Notes under the pieces: generated by a model
What the model was told of the DNA's origin: nothing
Databases searched by the model: none
The model's input: only the letters and a program-made list of their open reading frames with translations
Source: Calditrichota bacterium
Lineage (GTDB): Bacteria > Zhuqueibacterota > Zhuqueibacteria > Residuimicrobiales > Krinioviventaceae
DNA: 38,415 nucleotides
Assembly (NCBI GenBank): GCA_013152225.1
Contig: JAADGR010000381.1
Coordinates: 1 to 38,415 of the forward strand
Direction: 5' to 3'
Shown: positions 1 through 7,974 of the stretch, one piece after another
Numbering within the stretch: the stretch's first letter is position 1
How the letters are laid out: every line of letters starts with the position of its first letter
Made by a program: the position numbers and the translations under genes

Positions 1-51
1 GTTCTTAGATACGGTTCTGATGAGGTCTGTATTTTACTGCTAACGTATAGG

Positions 52-158
52 ATTTTATCTGTCGTTGAGCCGAAAAAAGAAGCACAAATGGTGATACATG
101 TGCTTCTGTCGACAAGGCAAAATAACTAAGGTCAACGTTGCTCAATGACAGATAAAAT
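52..158. repeat. long inverted repeat with nested hairpin
   Basis: The arms at 52-70 and 140-158 match at 18 of 19 positions. They enclose a perfect 9-bp stem (78-86 with 99-107). It lies downstream of the transposase-like fragment and could be the origin end of the decayed element or a stand-alone structured element. Confidence 0.6.
73..107 (-). terminator. intrinsic terminator-like hairpin, minus strand
   Basis: A 9-bp perfect stem (AGAAGCACA with TGTGCTTCT) and a 12-nt loop are followed on the minus strand by a T-run (positions 78-73). It would stop transcripts coming from the transposon remnant. Confidence 0.5.
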
Positions 159-401
159 TCATGTTGGACGATGCCGCAGTCCTATGGGTATTCTATCTGC
201 CTGTTTCGCGCTAAATTTTGCCTTTTCTTTCTCGATAATGAAATTGTTAACGTTCTTTCTGTTCATCATTGGATGTCATGTGTCATTGGTTTTGTTTATT
301 CATCATACACATCACAAACAGCACGTACGTATCCTGCTTCCCCGGCTGTTGTTCTTTGATAATGTCGTTCCCCACAAGCCTGTTTGTATTAATTCCCAGC
401 G

Positions 402-661
402 CTAAGGGGGAAGCCCGGTAATGCGCTTCAATTCTTTCACCCGAACCATCCGTCCTTTCTGACACACCGGGCAGCACCATATATCGACGCCGTACAACTC
501 CAACAGCAGGACGTACAAGTTTTTTGAAACCAATTGACATCCGCCTCCTCAGTCCTTTTGCTGTAGTGTTTTGTCCTGAGAATCCGGCGCACCTGGTCAA
601 GGAGTTTGGGCTTTTGGGTGGAAAAAGATTTTACTCCGTCGTTGCTCAAGAAAATCCCCAT
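402..661 (-). pseudogene. integron-integrase-like fragment joined out of frame to a Y2 transposase C-terminal fragment
   Basis: From the ATG at 661, residues 17-47 (bases 613-521) read KPKLLDQVRRILRTKHYS and then RTEEADVNW. This resembles the start of the SAM-like DNA-binding domain of integron integrases (LLDQVR...HYS.RTE..YV.W). The frame then loses similarity. In another minus frame, 518-402 reads LYGVDIWCCPVCQKGRMV and ends in a TAG. It resembles the zinc-ribbon C-terminus of IS91/IS801-type Y2 transposases. Most of both proteins is absent, including the integrase catalytic domain and the Y2 and HUH motifs. The joint near 519-522 therefore marks a large internal deletion. The integrase call is fairly firm and the transposase tail is moderately firm. 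The product is not expected to be functional. Confidence 0.55.
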
Positions 662-1006
662 TTTAATGATTCGGAGCCGGGAAAAGTGCCAAGTTACAAG
701 TGCTTAAAATGCCTGAAACGGCAAAAGTGTTTGAAATCCCTGGTTGGCCATAAATACTTTTGGCGGTAAATCTGCTTGTATTTAGTTAGATAATTTGTTG
801 GTAAAAAGCAAGGGATTTTTATTGCTACTTGTTAAATTGGTAATCTACTAAAAAGTTGAATTAGAGTGGTCGTTTTCTTGTTTTTAGCAATATGAAGGAA
901 AATATACAACGCAAGAATTAAAAGATTCCAATTCCAGCGTTTCCCCTACAAGATTCCTTCTGAATGACGCCCTGTGGTTCGTTATTAAATATAGTTGCAA
1001 TAAACC
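662..1006. other. gene-free stretch with repeat fragments
   Basis: No supportable gene. The stretch at 688-745 is a loose repetition of AAGTGC/AAATGCC-like units. At 950-967 there is a half-copy of the element whose arms read TGTCATTC.G.AGGAATC, found again at 7787-7877. The region may include the distal end of the transposon remnant, but I see no boundary. Confidence 0.4.
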
Positions 1007-1111
1007 TGTTATTGCGAGCGATAGTGAAGAAACTTTTTTGCTAGTGCAAATTATAAAGATTGCTTCCCCGATAATTCGGGGTAAACTGTCGCTTCGCTCC
1101 TCGCAATGACA
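1007..1111. repeat. MITE-like palindromic element, 'CATTGCGAG' family, copy 1
   Basis: The left end reads TTATTGCGAGCGATAGTGAAG and the right end GCTTCGCTCCTCGCAATGAC, which are inverted relative to each other. A second copy lies at 10350-10444. No coding capacity. It sits directly downstream of the porV-like gene and may act as a 3' structure for that transcript. Confidence 0.55.
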
Positions 1112-1173
1112 TAAAAAGATAAATGTTATTTATATTAGCTTTTCAAAAAAGGCAGGTGTAATTATCACTACTT

Positions 1174-2343
1174 TTAAAAATGAAACGATCCTGAAATCCG
1201 ATGTGTGTTTGCCAGTTCATTGGCTACAAAAGCATAATCGATTGTGAAACCGAGGAAGGAGAGGCCGGCGCCGGCGGAAAAGTTTTTGTTGTAAAATCCG
1301 CTCCGCAGCGCAAGTGTATTGAAAAAGAACAACTCGCCGCCTGCATGTAGTTCTTTGTAAAAACCAAATTCCTGATCCAGGGAGAGCGTGACACGGGTAT
1401 GAAAAAGTTTTGCAAGTTTTGAAAACGCCAGACCGGCCTGCACTTTCGTTTCCACCTGATCTTTGTGGTTGGAACTCGTGTTCCAGACGATATCTGTGCG
1501 CGACAGGTCGCGCGCGAGAACGCCGAATCCCAGCCAGGTGTTCGGTTCTCCGGCAGTGGATTGATCGCTGAGGAAACGCAGCATGACACCGGCATCGAGT
1601 CCCTGGCCCGAGCCCTTGTTCGCATCCAGTTGCTGGTGTATGTATTTGCCGGTAAAACCAAACGAAATTTCCATGGGTACGCGATTATCAGAGATGACGC
1701 TGCCGAAAAACATATCAAAAAGAAAGGAACGGCAGAAAGAGACCATCAATGCGTCTTCCGTATCGGAAAAATAGCCTTCGGCCTCGCCTGTTGAGCGATA
1801 CTGGTTTCGTGTCAGCCGGTCGTAACTGCTGCCCCGGAGCGGGGCATACCTGGGAATGTCATCGACGCTGAGCCGAATCCAACTCAGGCCGATTGCCATG
1901 CGCGGGTTCAATCCGATGGTGACATTGGCGGCGTTGTATTGTGCCAGTCCGCCGAACATGGGCACATGGTCGAAATGAAGGGAAACCTTGTGCTGCGATG
2001 CAAGTCCGGCCGGGTTCCAGTAAAATGCAGAGCCGTCATTTGCAGCCGCCACATAAGCGCCTCCCATGGCCAGGGGCCTGGCACCGACGCCGATGCGAAG
2101 AAAATCGGCTGCATATTTTCCTGCAAAAGACGGTGCTGCCCATAGGAACGGCAGAATAATCAACAGATAAAAAAATAATTTCTTTTGCAATAGCACACTC
2201 TTGCGCGGAGAATTTCGTTCCCAAGCTGGAGCTTGGGAACGAGATTCAGTTGGAGCTTGGGAACAAGATTCAACTGGAGCTTGGGAACAAGATTTCTGAA
2301 ACGTCACCGGTAATTGAGATATTTTTGTTTTTTTATCCTGCAT
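1174..2343 (-). CDS. porV: PorV/UPF0164-family outer-membrane barrel protein
   Basis: The mature part begins GKYAADFLRIGVGARPLAMG and continues GAYVA...DGSAFYWNPAGLA, the hallmark start of the PorV/PorQ barrel family. Alternating beta-strand-like sequence follows to the end (HRISGSFHF, with a terminal Phe as in outer-membrane barrels). In Bacteroidetes, PorV is the outer-membrane partner of the sortase PorU and shuttles type IX cargo. The gene upstream here encodes a C25 peptidase, and its TGA overlaps a possible GTG start at 2358. I prefer the ATG at 2343, which has AGGTGG six bases upstream; the product is then 389 aa. The signal peptide (LFFYLLIILPFLWAAPSFA) begins only about 54 residues in, because a repeat array (2217-2294) lies in frame before it. 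A GTG at 2196 or TTG at 2190 would start at the signal peptide, but neither has a clear ribosome site. Confidence 0.85.
   Translation of the reverse strand: MQDKKTKISQLPVTFQKSCSQAPVESCSQAPTESRSQAPAWERNSPRKSVLLQKKLFFYLLIILPFLWAAPSFAGKYAADFLRIGVGARPLAMGGAYVAAANDGSAFYWNPAGLASQHKVSLHFDHVPMFGGLAQYNAANVTIGLNPRMAIGLSWIRLSVDDIPRYAPLRGSSYDRLTRNQYRSTGEAEGYFSDTEDALMVSFCRSFLFDMFFGSVISDNRVPMEISFGFTGKYIHQQLDANKGSGQGLDAGVMLRFLSDQSTAGEPNTWLGFGVLARDLSRTDIVWNTSSNHKDQVETKVQAGLAFSKLAKLFHTRVTLSLDQEFGFYKELHAGGELFFFNTLALRSGFYNKNFSAGAGLSFLGFTIDYAFVANELANTHRISGSFHF
2217..2294. repeat. palindromic repeat array inside the 5' end of porV
   Basis: A near-palindrome (GTTCCCAAGCT and its complement, 2217-2240) is followed by two further half-units of TGGAGCTTGGGAAC at 2251-2264 and 2275-2288. 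The period is 24 bp, a multiple of three, so the reading frame stays open. It encodes a low-complexity SQAP-type stretch. Similar GTTCCCAAGCT palindromes are, from general knowledge, scattered in many unrelated bacterial genomes. Confidence 0.8.
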
Positions 2344-2354
2344 CCACAACCACC

Positions 2355-5300
2355 TCACTGCAATTTCGCCATTTTTTCAATACGTTCAATTTTTTTATCG
2401 CCGTTTCGCGCAGAAAATTTGAGATAATAAACCCCGTTGGCAATGTCATTTCCATCCTCATCACGCCCGTCCCACTCCTGTTCAACGTATCCGCTGATAT
2501 CGGAGAAAGTGAAAGAGCGGATGAGCCTGCCGGAGACCGTATAAATTCCGAGTTTAACTTCCTCGGCAATATCGGTGAGGTTAAAGGCAATGGTTGTTTG
2601 CTGCGCAAACGGATTGGGGTGATTGGCTATGAAGGCCAAAACAAATTTTCCCGTCACGGAGAAATCCACTTTTGTCGATGCGGTATTGCCGTTTATATCT
2701 GTTGCTTCAATTTGAAGATGGTGTTCACCGACTTTTAACTGCGGCGCAAAAGTAATGACGGCTTGATTTTTCGAATCTTTATTATGGAAAACGGCCAATT
2801 CACTTGCTTCAATTTTGTTATCATCCAGTGCCACGGCAAACGGGGTACGGGCAAAGTCAAAGCCGCTTTCATCCTCGATCATAATGGTCATCGTGGGGTG
2901 AGGGCTGACATTATCCCCGTCGGCAAAGTTTTGTCCTTCAACGCCGATTTTGATGTGCGGCGCCTCGGCATCGCTGCTGCCGAAAAGCGCAAAGATCAGA
3001 TATTGCGCCGGCAATTGTGCGGCAATACTCGCTTCCTGAGGATTGATTGTGCTTGCAAATCCGTTCCATGTATTGCTTGCTGCATTCCAGGCAAAAATCC
3101 GCAGCGCATCCCGGGTCAGCAAAAGATGGGTTGCCGAATCGTTTTTATCATAGTGGAGACGGACTGAAACCGGCTTTGTGGTGGTAACGGTCGAATCGCT
3201 GAAGCGAATTTCGCAGGCATTCCAATCGGATGCTCCCGCTAATTTTATTGGCGTGAGCGAAGAACTTGCCGCAGCTTTTAAAAATCGGGCCGTCGATTTT
3301 TTCTCCAAAGATATGGCCGTATTTTGTGTGATTCCCTCTGCCGGAATTGCAACAGAATAGCTCCCGCTGTCGTCCGTTATGGTTCCGCTTGTGCCGGATT
3401 TTCTGGTGATGATCCAGAGCTTTTTCTGGGTAACATTGTTCGTTTCATTTGATTCGGAGATTTGATCCCCTTCATCGACTTTGATGAAAATCTCGTGTGC
3501 ACCGGTCGTTGCTTTATCCCAGGGTATCGAAATGGTTGTATCGCTTCGCGCTTTCAATCCGGATAAAGAAAGTTTCGGAGAAATTTGTGTTCCGTTATCC
3601 AGGTCAGCGCCTTCATACAAAACCAGGGAGAACGCACCGGCATCGGTGTCGCCGCTGTTTTGCAGCGTTGCGGAAAGGACAGTGTGAGATGTTCCGGCGA
3701 TATTTATTGACGAGGGTTCTATGAAAAGATCGGGCCGGTAAATCACCCGGAGTTCTTTCATTTCGCTTTCCGTTGCAGAACTATCCCCTGCGGTTATTCT
3801 CACTTTGTAAAATATTTTCGTTCCTTCCGGTTTGCTTATGGAGGTCAGCGATTTCCACAATCCATTCGCCTGTTTTTGCAGATTTAAATTTTCCCAGGAA
3901 ACGGTATTCGTGGACCAGAACACGTTCACAGAGGCAATCCCGCCAAGGGGGGCGTAATCGGCTGAATCGATTTGAACGATAAAAAATGTCGAATCGAGAT
4001 GCGATGGTTTTTCAGGCTGCGTGTAGATACGCGGCACGCCCGGTCGTTTCACGGAAAATGAAATGCTGCTTGCCCCATCGGCATTTTCATTCTCAAAATA
4101 CGCCCGGACAATTCCATTTCCCCCGCCTTTTTTCCATGCTTTGCCGAATTCGGAATCCAGGGAAAACAGATCAACCGAAAATGCGCCGCTCTGAAGCGGC
4201 ACTTTTTTTTGCACCAGCAGTGAATCAAAATTATTAAAGGCGGAAATGGTAATATTGCCTTTTGTTTGATTTTGAACCTGTCCGCTTACCGTGAGTTGAT
4301 CGCCGTCTTGCAGAATTGTCTGCGACAGGTGCAGTTGAATATCGTCTTTCGGAAAATCACAAATCATTGCCGGATCGCCGAGGAGGATATAGTTTTTGAC
4401 CTGATCCCAGTAACCCTTGGTTTCCTGCACCATGCCCAGTTTGCCCATGGTCGTCACTTCGCCGATTCGGCTGGCACCTTCATTAAAGAGCGCATCAAAC
4501 AAAGCATTGTTGAGAAAAAAGTCGCCGTAAAGATAAGCGCGCCCTGCGGAGCCAAAGTGAGCGACAATGCCTTTGTCTTTGGCGCGTAAAAGTTCTTCTG
4601 AGAGAGAAGGGATTTCCGGATTATCGAAATGACCGATAAAGCAGGTCATGCTGAACGCAATCGGGTATTTATTTCTGTTGTTCAAAAGCGAAACATCTTC
4701 AACCAGAAAGAGTTCGGAATCGAAATAAACGCCGCCGCCGCCATGTCCGATAAAATTTAAGACCGCCTGACCGCTGTTCAAATAGTGAGCGAGATCAGCG
4801 GTGCTGCCGAAATAGCGGGATTTCAGTTCGGTTGAAATCCTGTTGGAAACAAATCGTTTGGGGATCAAATGATCGACCAGGTACTGGGCGCTGGTCTCGA
4901 AAAAGTTGTTATTCCCGGAGAGCAAACAAACGTTTCGCCGCCACTCATCTTTTACAGAAGTTGTCTCATAGTCGATGACCTTTTGCACCATGATCTCCGC
5001 CTCTTCCGCGGTATTTGCCGGTAGTCTTCCCACAAACATATCCGGCAGAAAATCATTGCCTTGCACCGCAACAAAATAATTGTCGCTTGCGGTCATTCCC
5101 CAGGAATATGTGTATTCCATCATGGTTGGGACAAAGGTTTCCAGGTTTGCTTCATGCGCCGCTGTCTTGTCCATCATGTTCGTGGTGTCGCCGAACAGCA
5201 GGACGTACAGCGGGGAGGGCTTGACCCAGTTCTCATAAGCGTATTTCAGAAAGCGACGGATGGCAGCGGGGTCATATATGCCGTCGTTAAACTCGTCGTA

Positions 5301-7184
5301 AATATCCTGCACATCGACGACCAGAGTACGCAGGTTTTGCGTCGAACGATAGTCTGCTAATTTGTTTGCTTCCTGCAAAAAATCAGCGTGGGAAATAATG
5401 ATACAGTCGGCGCCGTTGGCGGGATTGTGAAGATCGGAGGGTTTATCCTGAATAATCCGCATTACCGGCTTTAGCGCTTTGCCGGAGGCAATGACATAGT
5501 TGCTTTCCCTCGGCAGGCGATTTACGAATGCCAGCGTGTAGGTGGAATTGTCCCGCAACGGTTGAACAGCCGTGATGCGATAGCCTCCTTTTGTGAGAAT
5601 ATAAATTTTATTGTCTGTAAAACCCGTGATTTTGAAAATTCCATTTTGCGATGGCCGGGCAGTGAAAGCGATGGAATCATTTTGCGCGATCAGTTTCTGC
5701 CGACAATCCACTTCTATCCAGTTCAGCCACACCTGATCAACAGTTACGTTTTCCTGCCCGCCCGGAATATAAAGTGTGATAATGTTTTCGCTGCCAATAT
5801 TTTGTGCGGTTTGATCTCCGGAGTCAAAAACAAATGGATTCTGGTTGTCCCAGATCGCTTCGCCAAATTCCTGATCATTCATGGAGACAACGACTTTATG
5901 ATCCGGGTTTGCCGTCTGGTAGGTCAGCCCTTGCAGACCGACCCTGATGTGCATGGGAGAATTTTTGACAATTTCTTTAGCCGGTATGCGAATTTGGACC
6001 TGATCTCCAATGGAAAGTTTCTGCCAGAACCAATGATCTCTGTCTTCCTGCGACATGGTGAGGAGGCGATCATACTTTTTGTCTTTTTCCAAATGGATGG
6101 TGTTTTGAATTGTTGAAATGGTGTCGGGATTGGTGCTGTCCGCTACGCCGGGTATTTCCACAAACCGCGCGCCCACACCATCGCCCCAGGTGAGCCAGTA
6201 TATGTTGGTATCGGAATAATACGAGTAGAACGTTCCATCACCACTATTATGTTCGCCGATAAAGACGATTCGATCGTCCTTATAAAAAACACCGTCGCCC
6301 ACGCCTTCGACGATAATCGGCACAACATGACCATGATTGGTCAATGTCAGGGTTGACGGAACAATCGTGCTGAGGTCCGCCCCGGCTCGTTCCAGTTCTT
6401 CACCGGTAACGTAATAGATGCCGTCCTCTTTTACCTGCAATTTAAAGCGATACGGCGCTGCTGCGGATTCTGTTTTCGCTAATGAAACCGTCGCTTTTGC
6501 GCTCCGCCGCCATCTTTTCGCCTGGGAATAATTATCCACCTGTTTTCGGTAAAGGTTCTCAACATCTTTTGCAGCACTTTTGCCTGGAAGCGAGAACTGC
6601 GAATCATTATTAGCGGAAGTGTTGTTAAAATCGATTCTGAGTCGCATCGATTTGATTATGCGCGTCATTTTATCCTGCTGATGAAATCGCACCGGATGCA
6701 GTTCCACCTGTAAAATGCGTTGATTGCGCATAAAACCGGAGGTGCCCAATTGTGCAGCTTTTGCAGGATACCAGTCGGTCGGAATGACTTTTGAGGAGGG
6801 CGTTTCACTCTTGTCAGAATCGTCGCGGATGATCTGCGGGACCGCGGGAGCGATGTCGCCCAAAGATTTGCTCTCCGAGTTTTCACTAAGAATGGTGAGT
6901 TTCGGCGTGCCGGCAGGGGGGATGCCCAACACGAGACTGGTAACCGGAAGACGCGGCAAACCTTCCTTGTCCGTAAATGCACATTGGCCCATGGAAATAT
7001 CCGAATACCATTTGCTCTTTATTTGACGCTGCACGACAGCAACGGAATCAAACTGAACATCGCAGATGATGTATGAATTGTTTGATTCTACAATGGAGAG
7101 ACGGAAACCGCGCTGGGAATGCGCGAAAACAGTTGTCGAGGTGAGCAATAAATATATTAAAGACCGGAAGAACCTCTTTGGCAT
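2355..7184 (-). CDS. porU: PorU-like C25 (gingipain-family) cysteine peptidase with CARDB and FlgD-like tail
   Basis: A 1609-aa secreted protein. Residues 1-21 form a signal peptide. The peptidase C25 domain spans about 592-940, with catalytic His814 in FIGHGGGG and Cys848 in SMTCFIGHFD. An FIG-GD region (LYVLLFGDTTN, about 659-669) is typical of the fold. A CARDB-like domain follows (about 1140-1240), and the C-terminal ~95 residues are an FlgD-like/type IX sorting region (NHPNPF...GIYTVSGRLIR...WDGRDEDGNDIANGVYYLKF). PorU removes sorting tails from type IX cargo and attaches it to A-LPS at the cell surface. The pairing with a porV-like gene directly downstream (stop and start overlap) supports PorU over an ordinary gingipain. 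The sorting tail is not typical of Porphyromonas PorU, so a surface peptidase that is itself cargo is the alternative. The start has AAGGAG seven bases upstream. Confidence 0.82.
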   Translation of the reverse strand: MPKRFFRSLIYLLLTSTTVFAHSQRGFRLSIVESNNSYIICDVQFDSVAVVQRQIKSKWYSDISMGQCAFTDKEGLPRLPVTSLVLGIPPAGTPKLTILSENSESKSLGDIAPAVPQIIRDDSDKSETPSSKVIPTDWYPAKAAQLGTSGFMRNQRILQVELHPVRFHQQDKMTRIIKSMRLRIDFNNTSANNDSQFSLPGKSAAKDVENLYRKQVDNYSQAKRWRRSAKATVSLAKTESAAAPYRFKLQVKEDGIYYVTGEELERAGADLSTIVPSTLTLTNHGHVVPIIVEGVGDGVFYKDDRIVFIGEHNSGDGTFYSYYSDTNIYWLTWGDGVGARFVEIPGVADSTNPDTISTIQNTIHLEKDKKYDRLLTMSQEDRDHWFWQKLSIGDQVQIRIPAKEIVKNSPMHIRVGLQGLTYQTANPDHKVVVSMNDQEFGEAIWDNQNPFVFDSGDQTAQNIGSENIITLYIPGGQENVTVDQVWLNWIEVDCRQKLIAQNDSIAFTARPSQNGIFKITGFTDNKIYILTKGGYRITAVQPLRDNSTYTLAFVNRLPRESNYVIASGKALKPVMRIIQDKPSDLHNPANGADCIIISHADFLQEANKLADYRSTQNLRTLVVDVQDIYDEFNDGIYDPAAIRRFLKYAYENWVKPSPLYVLLFGDTTNMMDKTAAHEANLETFVPTMMEYTYSWGMTASDNYFVAVQGNDFLPDMFVGRLPANTAEEAEIMVQKVIDYETTSVKDEWRRNVCLLSGNNNFFETSAQYLVDHLIPKRFVSNRISTELKSRYFGSTADLAHYLNSGQAVLNFIGHGGGGVYFDSELFLVEDVSLLNNRNKYPIAFSMTCFIGHFDNPEIPSLSEELLRAKDKGIVAHFGSAGRAYLYGDFFLNNALFDALFNEGASRIGEVTTMGKLGMVQETKGYWDQVKNYILLGDPAMICDFPKDDIQLHLSQTILQDGDQLTVSGQVQNQTKGNITISAFNNFDSLLVQKKVPLQSGAFSVDLFSLDSEFGKAWKKGGGNGIVRAYFENENADGASSISFSVKRPGVPRIYTQPEKPSHLDSTFFIVQIDSADYAPLGGIASVNVFWSTNTVSWENLNLQKQANGLWKSLTSISKPEGTKIFYKVRITAGDSSATESEMKELRVIYRPDLFIEPSSINIAGTSHTVLSATLQNSGDTDAGAFSLVLYEGADLDNGTQISPKLSLSGLKARSDTTISIPWDKATTGAHEIFIKVDEGDQISESNETNNVTQKKLWIITRKSGTSGTITDDSGSYSVAIPAEGITQNTAISLEKKSTARFLKAAASSSLTPIKLAGASDWNACEIRFSDSTVTTTKPVSVRLHYDKNDSATHLLLTRDALRIFAWNAASNTWNGFASTINPQEASIAAQLPAQYLIFALFGSSDAEAPHIKIGVEGQNFADGDNVSPHPTMTIMIEDESGFDFARTPFAVALDDNKIEASELAVFHNKDSKNQAVITFAPQLKVGEHHLQIEATDINGNTASTKVDFSVTGKFVLAFIANHPNPFAQQTTIAFNLTDIAEEVKLGIYTVSGRLIRSFTFSDISGYVEQEWDGRDEDGNDIANGVYYLKFSARNGDKKIERIEKMAKLQ

Positions 7185-7232
7185 CTTTGCTCCTTCATCA
7201 TTTTATCGAAAAAATGCTGTCCCTGAACCCAA

Positions 7233-7517
7233 TCAATGAAGTGAATGAGGCGGGTTCGCATTATCTTTTCTCTTGTCACCAAGCAGCGCTAATATGATTT
7301 CGGCTATGTGGTGTGAGTGATAGTCGATGCGAGAAAGGAGTTTCGCCTGATCCGGTTTGAGATCGGTGCTTGTCTGCTCTGAAAAAATTTCAAGATATCC
7401 CAACAGACTATGTATTGCCGCGCGCAATTCATGGTTCATCTTGTCAGGTAAAAAATGTGCTGCGCTGTCGGGACGGATCTCATTTTCAGAGTCCTTATGA
7501 AACCTTGTTTGGTTCAA
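7233..7517 (-). CDS. stand-alone HisKA (histidine-kinase dimerisation/phospho-acceptor) domain protein
   Basis: A 94-aa product from a TTG start (7517) with GGGAG seven bases upstream; an internal ATG at 7439 is possible but would leave only the H-box onward. Residues 27-45 read MNHELRAAIHSLLGYLEIF. This matches the HisKA H-box (M.HELR.PL..ILGY.E.L), with His29 as the expected phospho-acceptor and Ala-Ala in place of Thr-Pro. The second helix continues to about residue 80. No HATPase domain follows: the stop is 48 bp before the C25 peptidase gene. The product therefore cannot phosphorylate itself. It could act as a phosphotransfer protein, titrate a kinase or be a surviving fragment. It probably shares a transcript with the peptidase and PorV genes. 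Type IX secretion is regulated by the PorXY two-component system in Porphyromonas, but no link is shown here. Confidence 0.6.
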   Translation of the reverse strand: MNQTRFHKDSENEIRPDSAAHFLPDKMNHELRAAIHSLLGYLEIFSEQTSTDLKPDQAKLLSRIDYHSHHIAEIILALLGDKRKDNANPPHSLH

Positions 7518-7624
7518 TTCCTCTCTCCCAAAACTCTATGATGAAAAATCAAAGATGCCGCTAAAAAACAAACAGCGTGTGGAGCTTCCTGGTGGTCCGG
7601 GAGGCATCGAATGTTAAAAAAATA

Positions 7625-7767
7625 TTATGACTATGCAGATGTTTCAGCTATTGCAAAATTGAGCTAGTCATCGGAGTGCAATCTCTTTATGGATTGCACT
7701 GCGGCGCATAAAGGCGCCGCACTCCTCGTTGAAAATATTTTTAGCTGAGGTATTTGCATAATCATAA
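7625..7767. repeat. MITE-like element with three nested palindromes
   Basis: The outer arms 7625-7649 and 7743-7767 are imperfect inverted copies (TTATGA.TATGCA.AT...TCAGCT). Inside, GGAGTGC (7673-7679) pairs with GCACTCC (7719-7725). That stem encloses two hairpins: CAATCTCTTTATGGATTG, and GCGGCGC with GCGCCGC. Folded, this gives a three-way junction. No coding capacity. Confidence 0.6.
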
Positions 7768-7786
7768 AAAATTAAATGTCACAGCG

Positions 7787-7877
7787 TGTCATTCAGTAGG
7801 AATCCTGGTGGGGCAATGCTCATATTAGAATTTTCAAAATTCAATTCCATGTCCGAAAGGATTCTTACAGAATAACA
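7787..7877. repeat. MITE-like element with 20-bp terminal inverted repeats
   Basis: The ends TGTCATTCAGTAGGAATCCT (7787-7806) and AGGATTCTTACAGAATAACA (7858-7877) are inverted copies with about four mismatches. A half-copy occurs at 950-967. With 7625-7767 it fills most of the 457-bp gene-free gap between the GT39 and HisKA genes. I see no other feature in that gap. Confidence 0.55.
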
Positions 7878-7974
7878 AGGTCAAACTATCGTTGCTTGGT
7901 TATCAATCAGGGTTCTCATTTTCTGGACGAGTGTGATGTCTTTTGCACAACAATTAACGAGCCCTGATAAACTT

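Larger units (their letters stand above)
52..661 (-). mobile_element. remnant of an IS91-like (Y2) transposon
   Basis: Two protein fragments read on the minus strand: an integron-integrase-like N-terminus (521-613) and, in another frame, a zinc-ribbon C-terminus like that of Y2 transposases (402-518). A 19-bp inverted repeat enclosing a hairpin follows at 52-158. From memory of the family, some IS91-like elements carry a tyrosine recombinase gene upstream of the Y2 transposase, and their origin end (oriIS) forms a hairpin. The order seen here fits an element whose middle has been deleted. Neither end is defined and no target sequence could be fixed, so these limits are approximate. Confidence 0.42.

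Noticed and set aside
52-158. Integron attC-like recombination site (GTTGAGC and GCTCAAT in inverted orientation near an integrase-like fragment)
   Set aside because: In attC the RYYYAAC box comes first and GTTRRRY last; here the order is reversed and one box has AAT instead of AAC. A transposon end or terminator structure explains it better.
524-769. 81-aa open frame on the plus strand
   Set aside because: It lies antisense to the integrase-like fragment, and its end is built from the AAGTGC-type repetition; no ribosome site.
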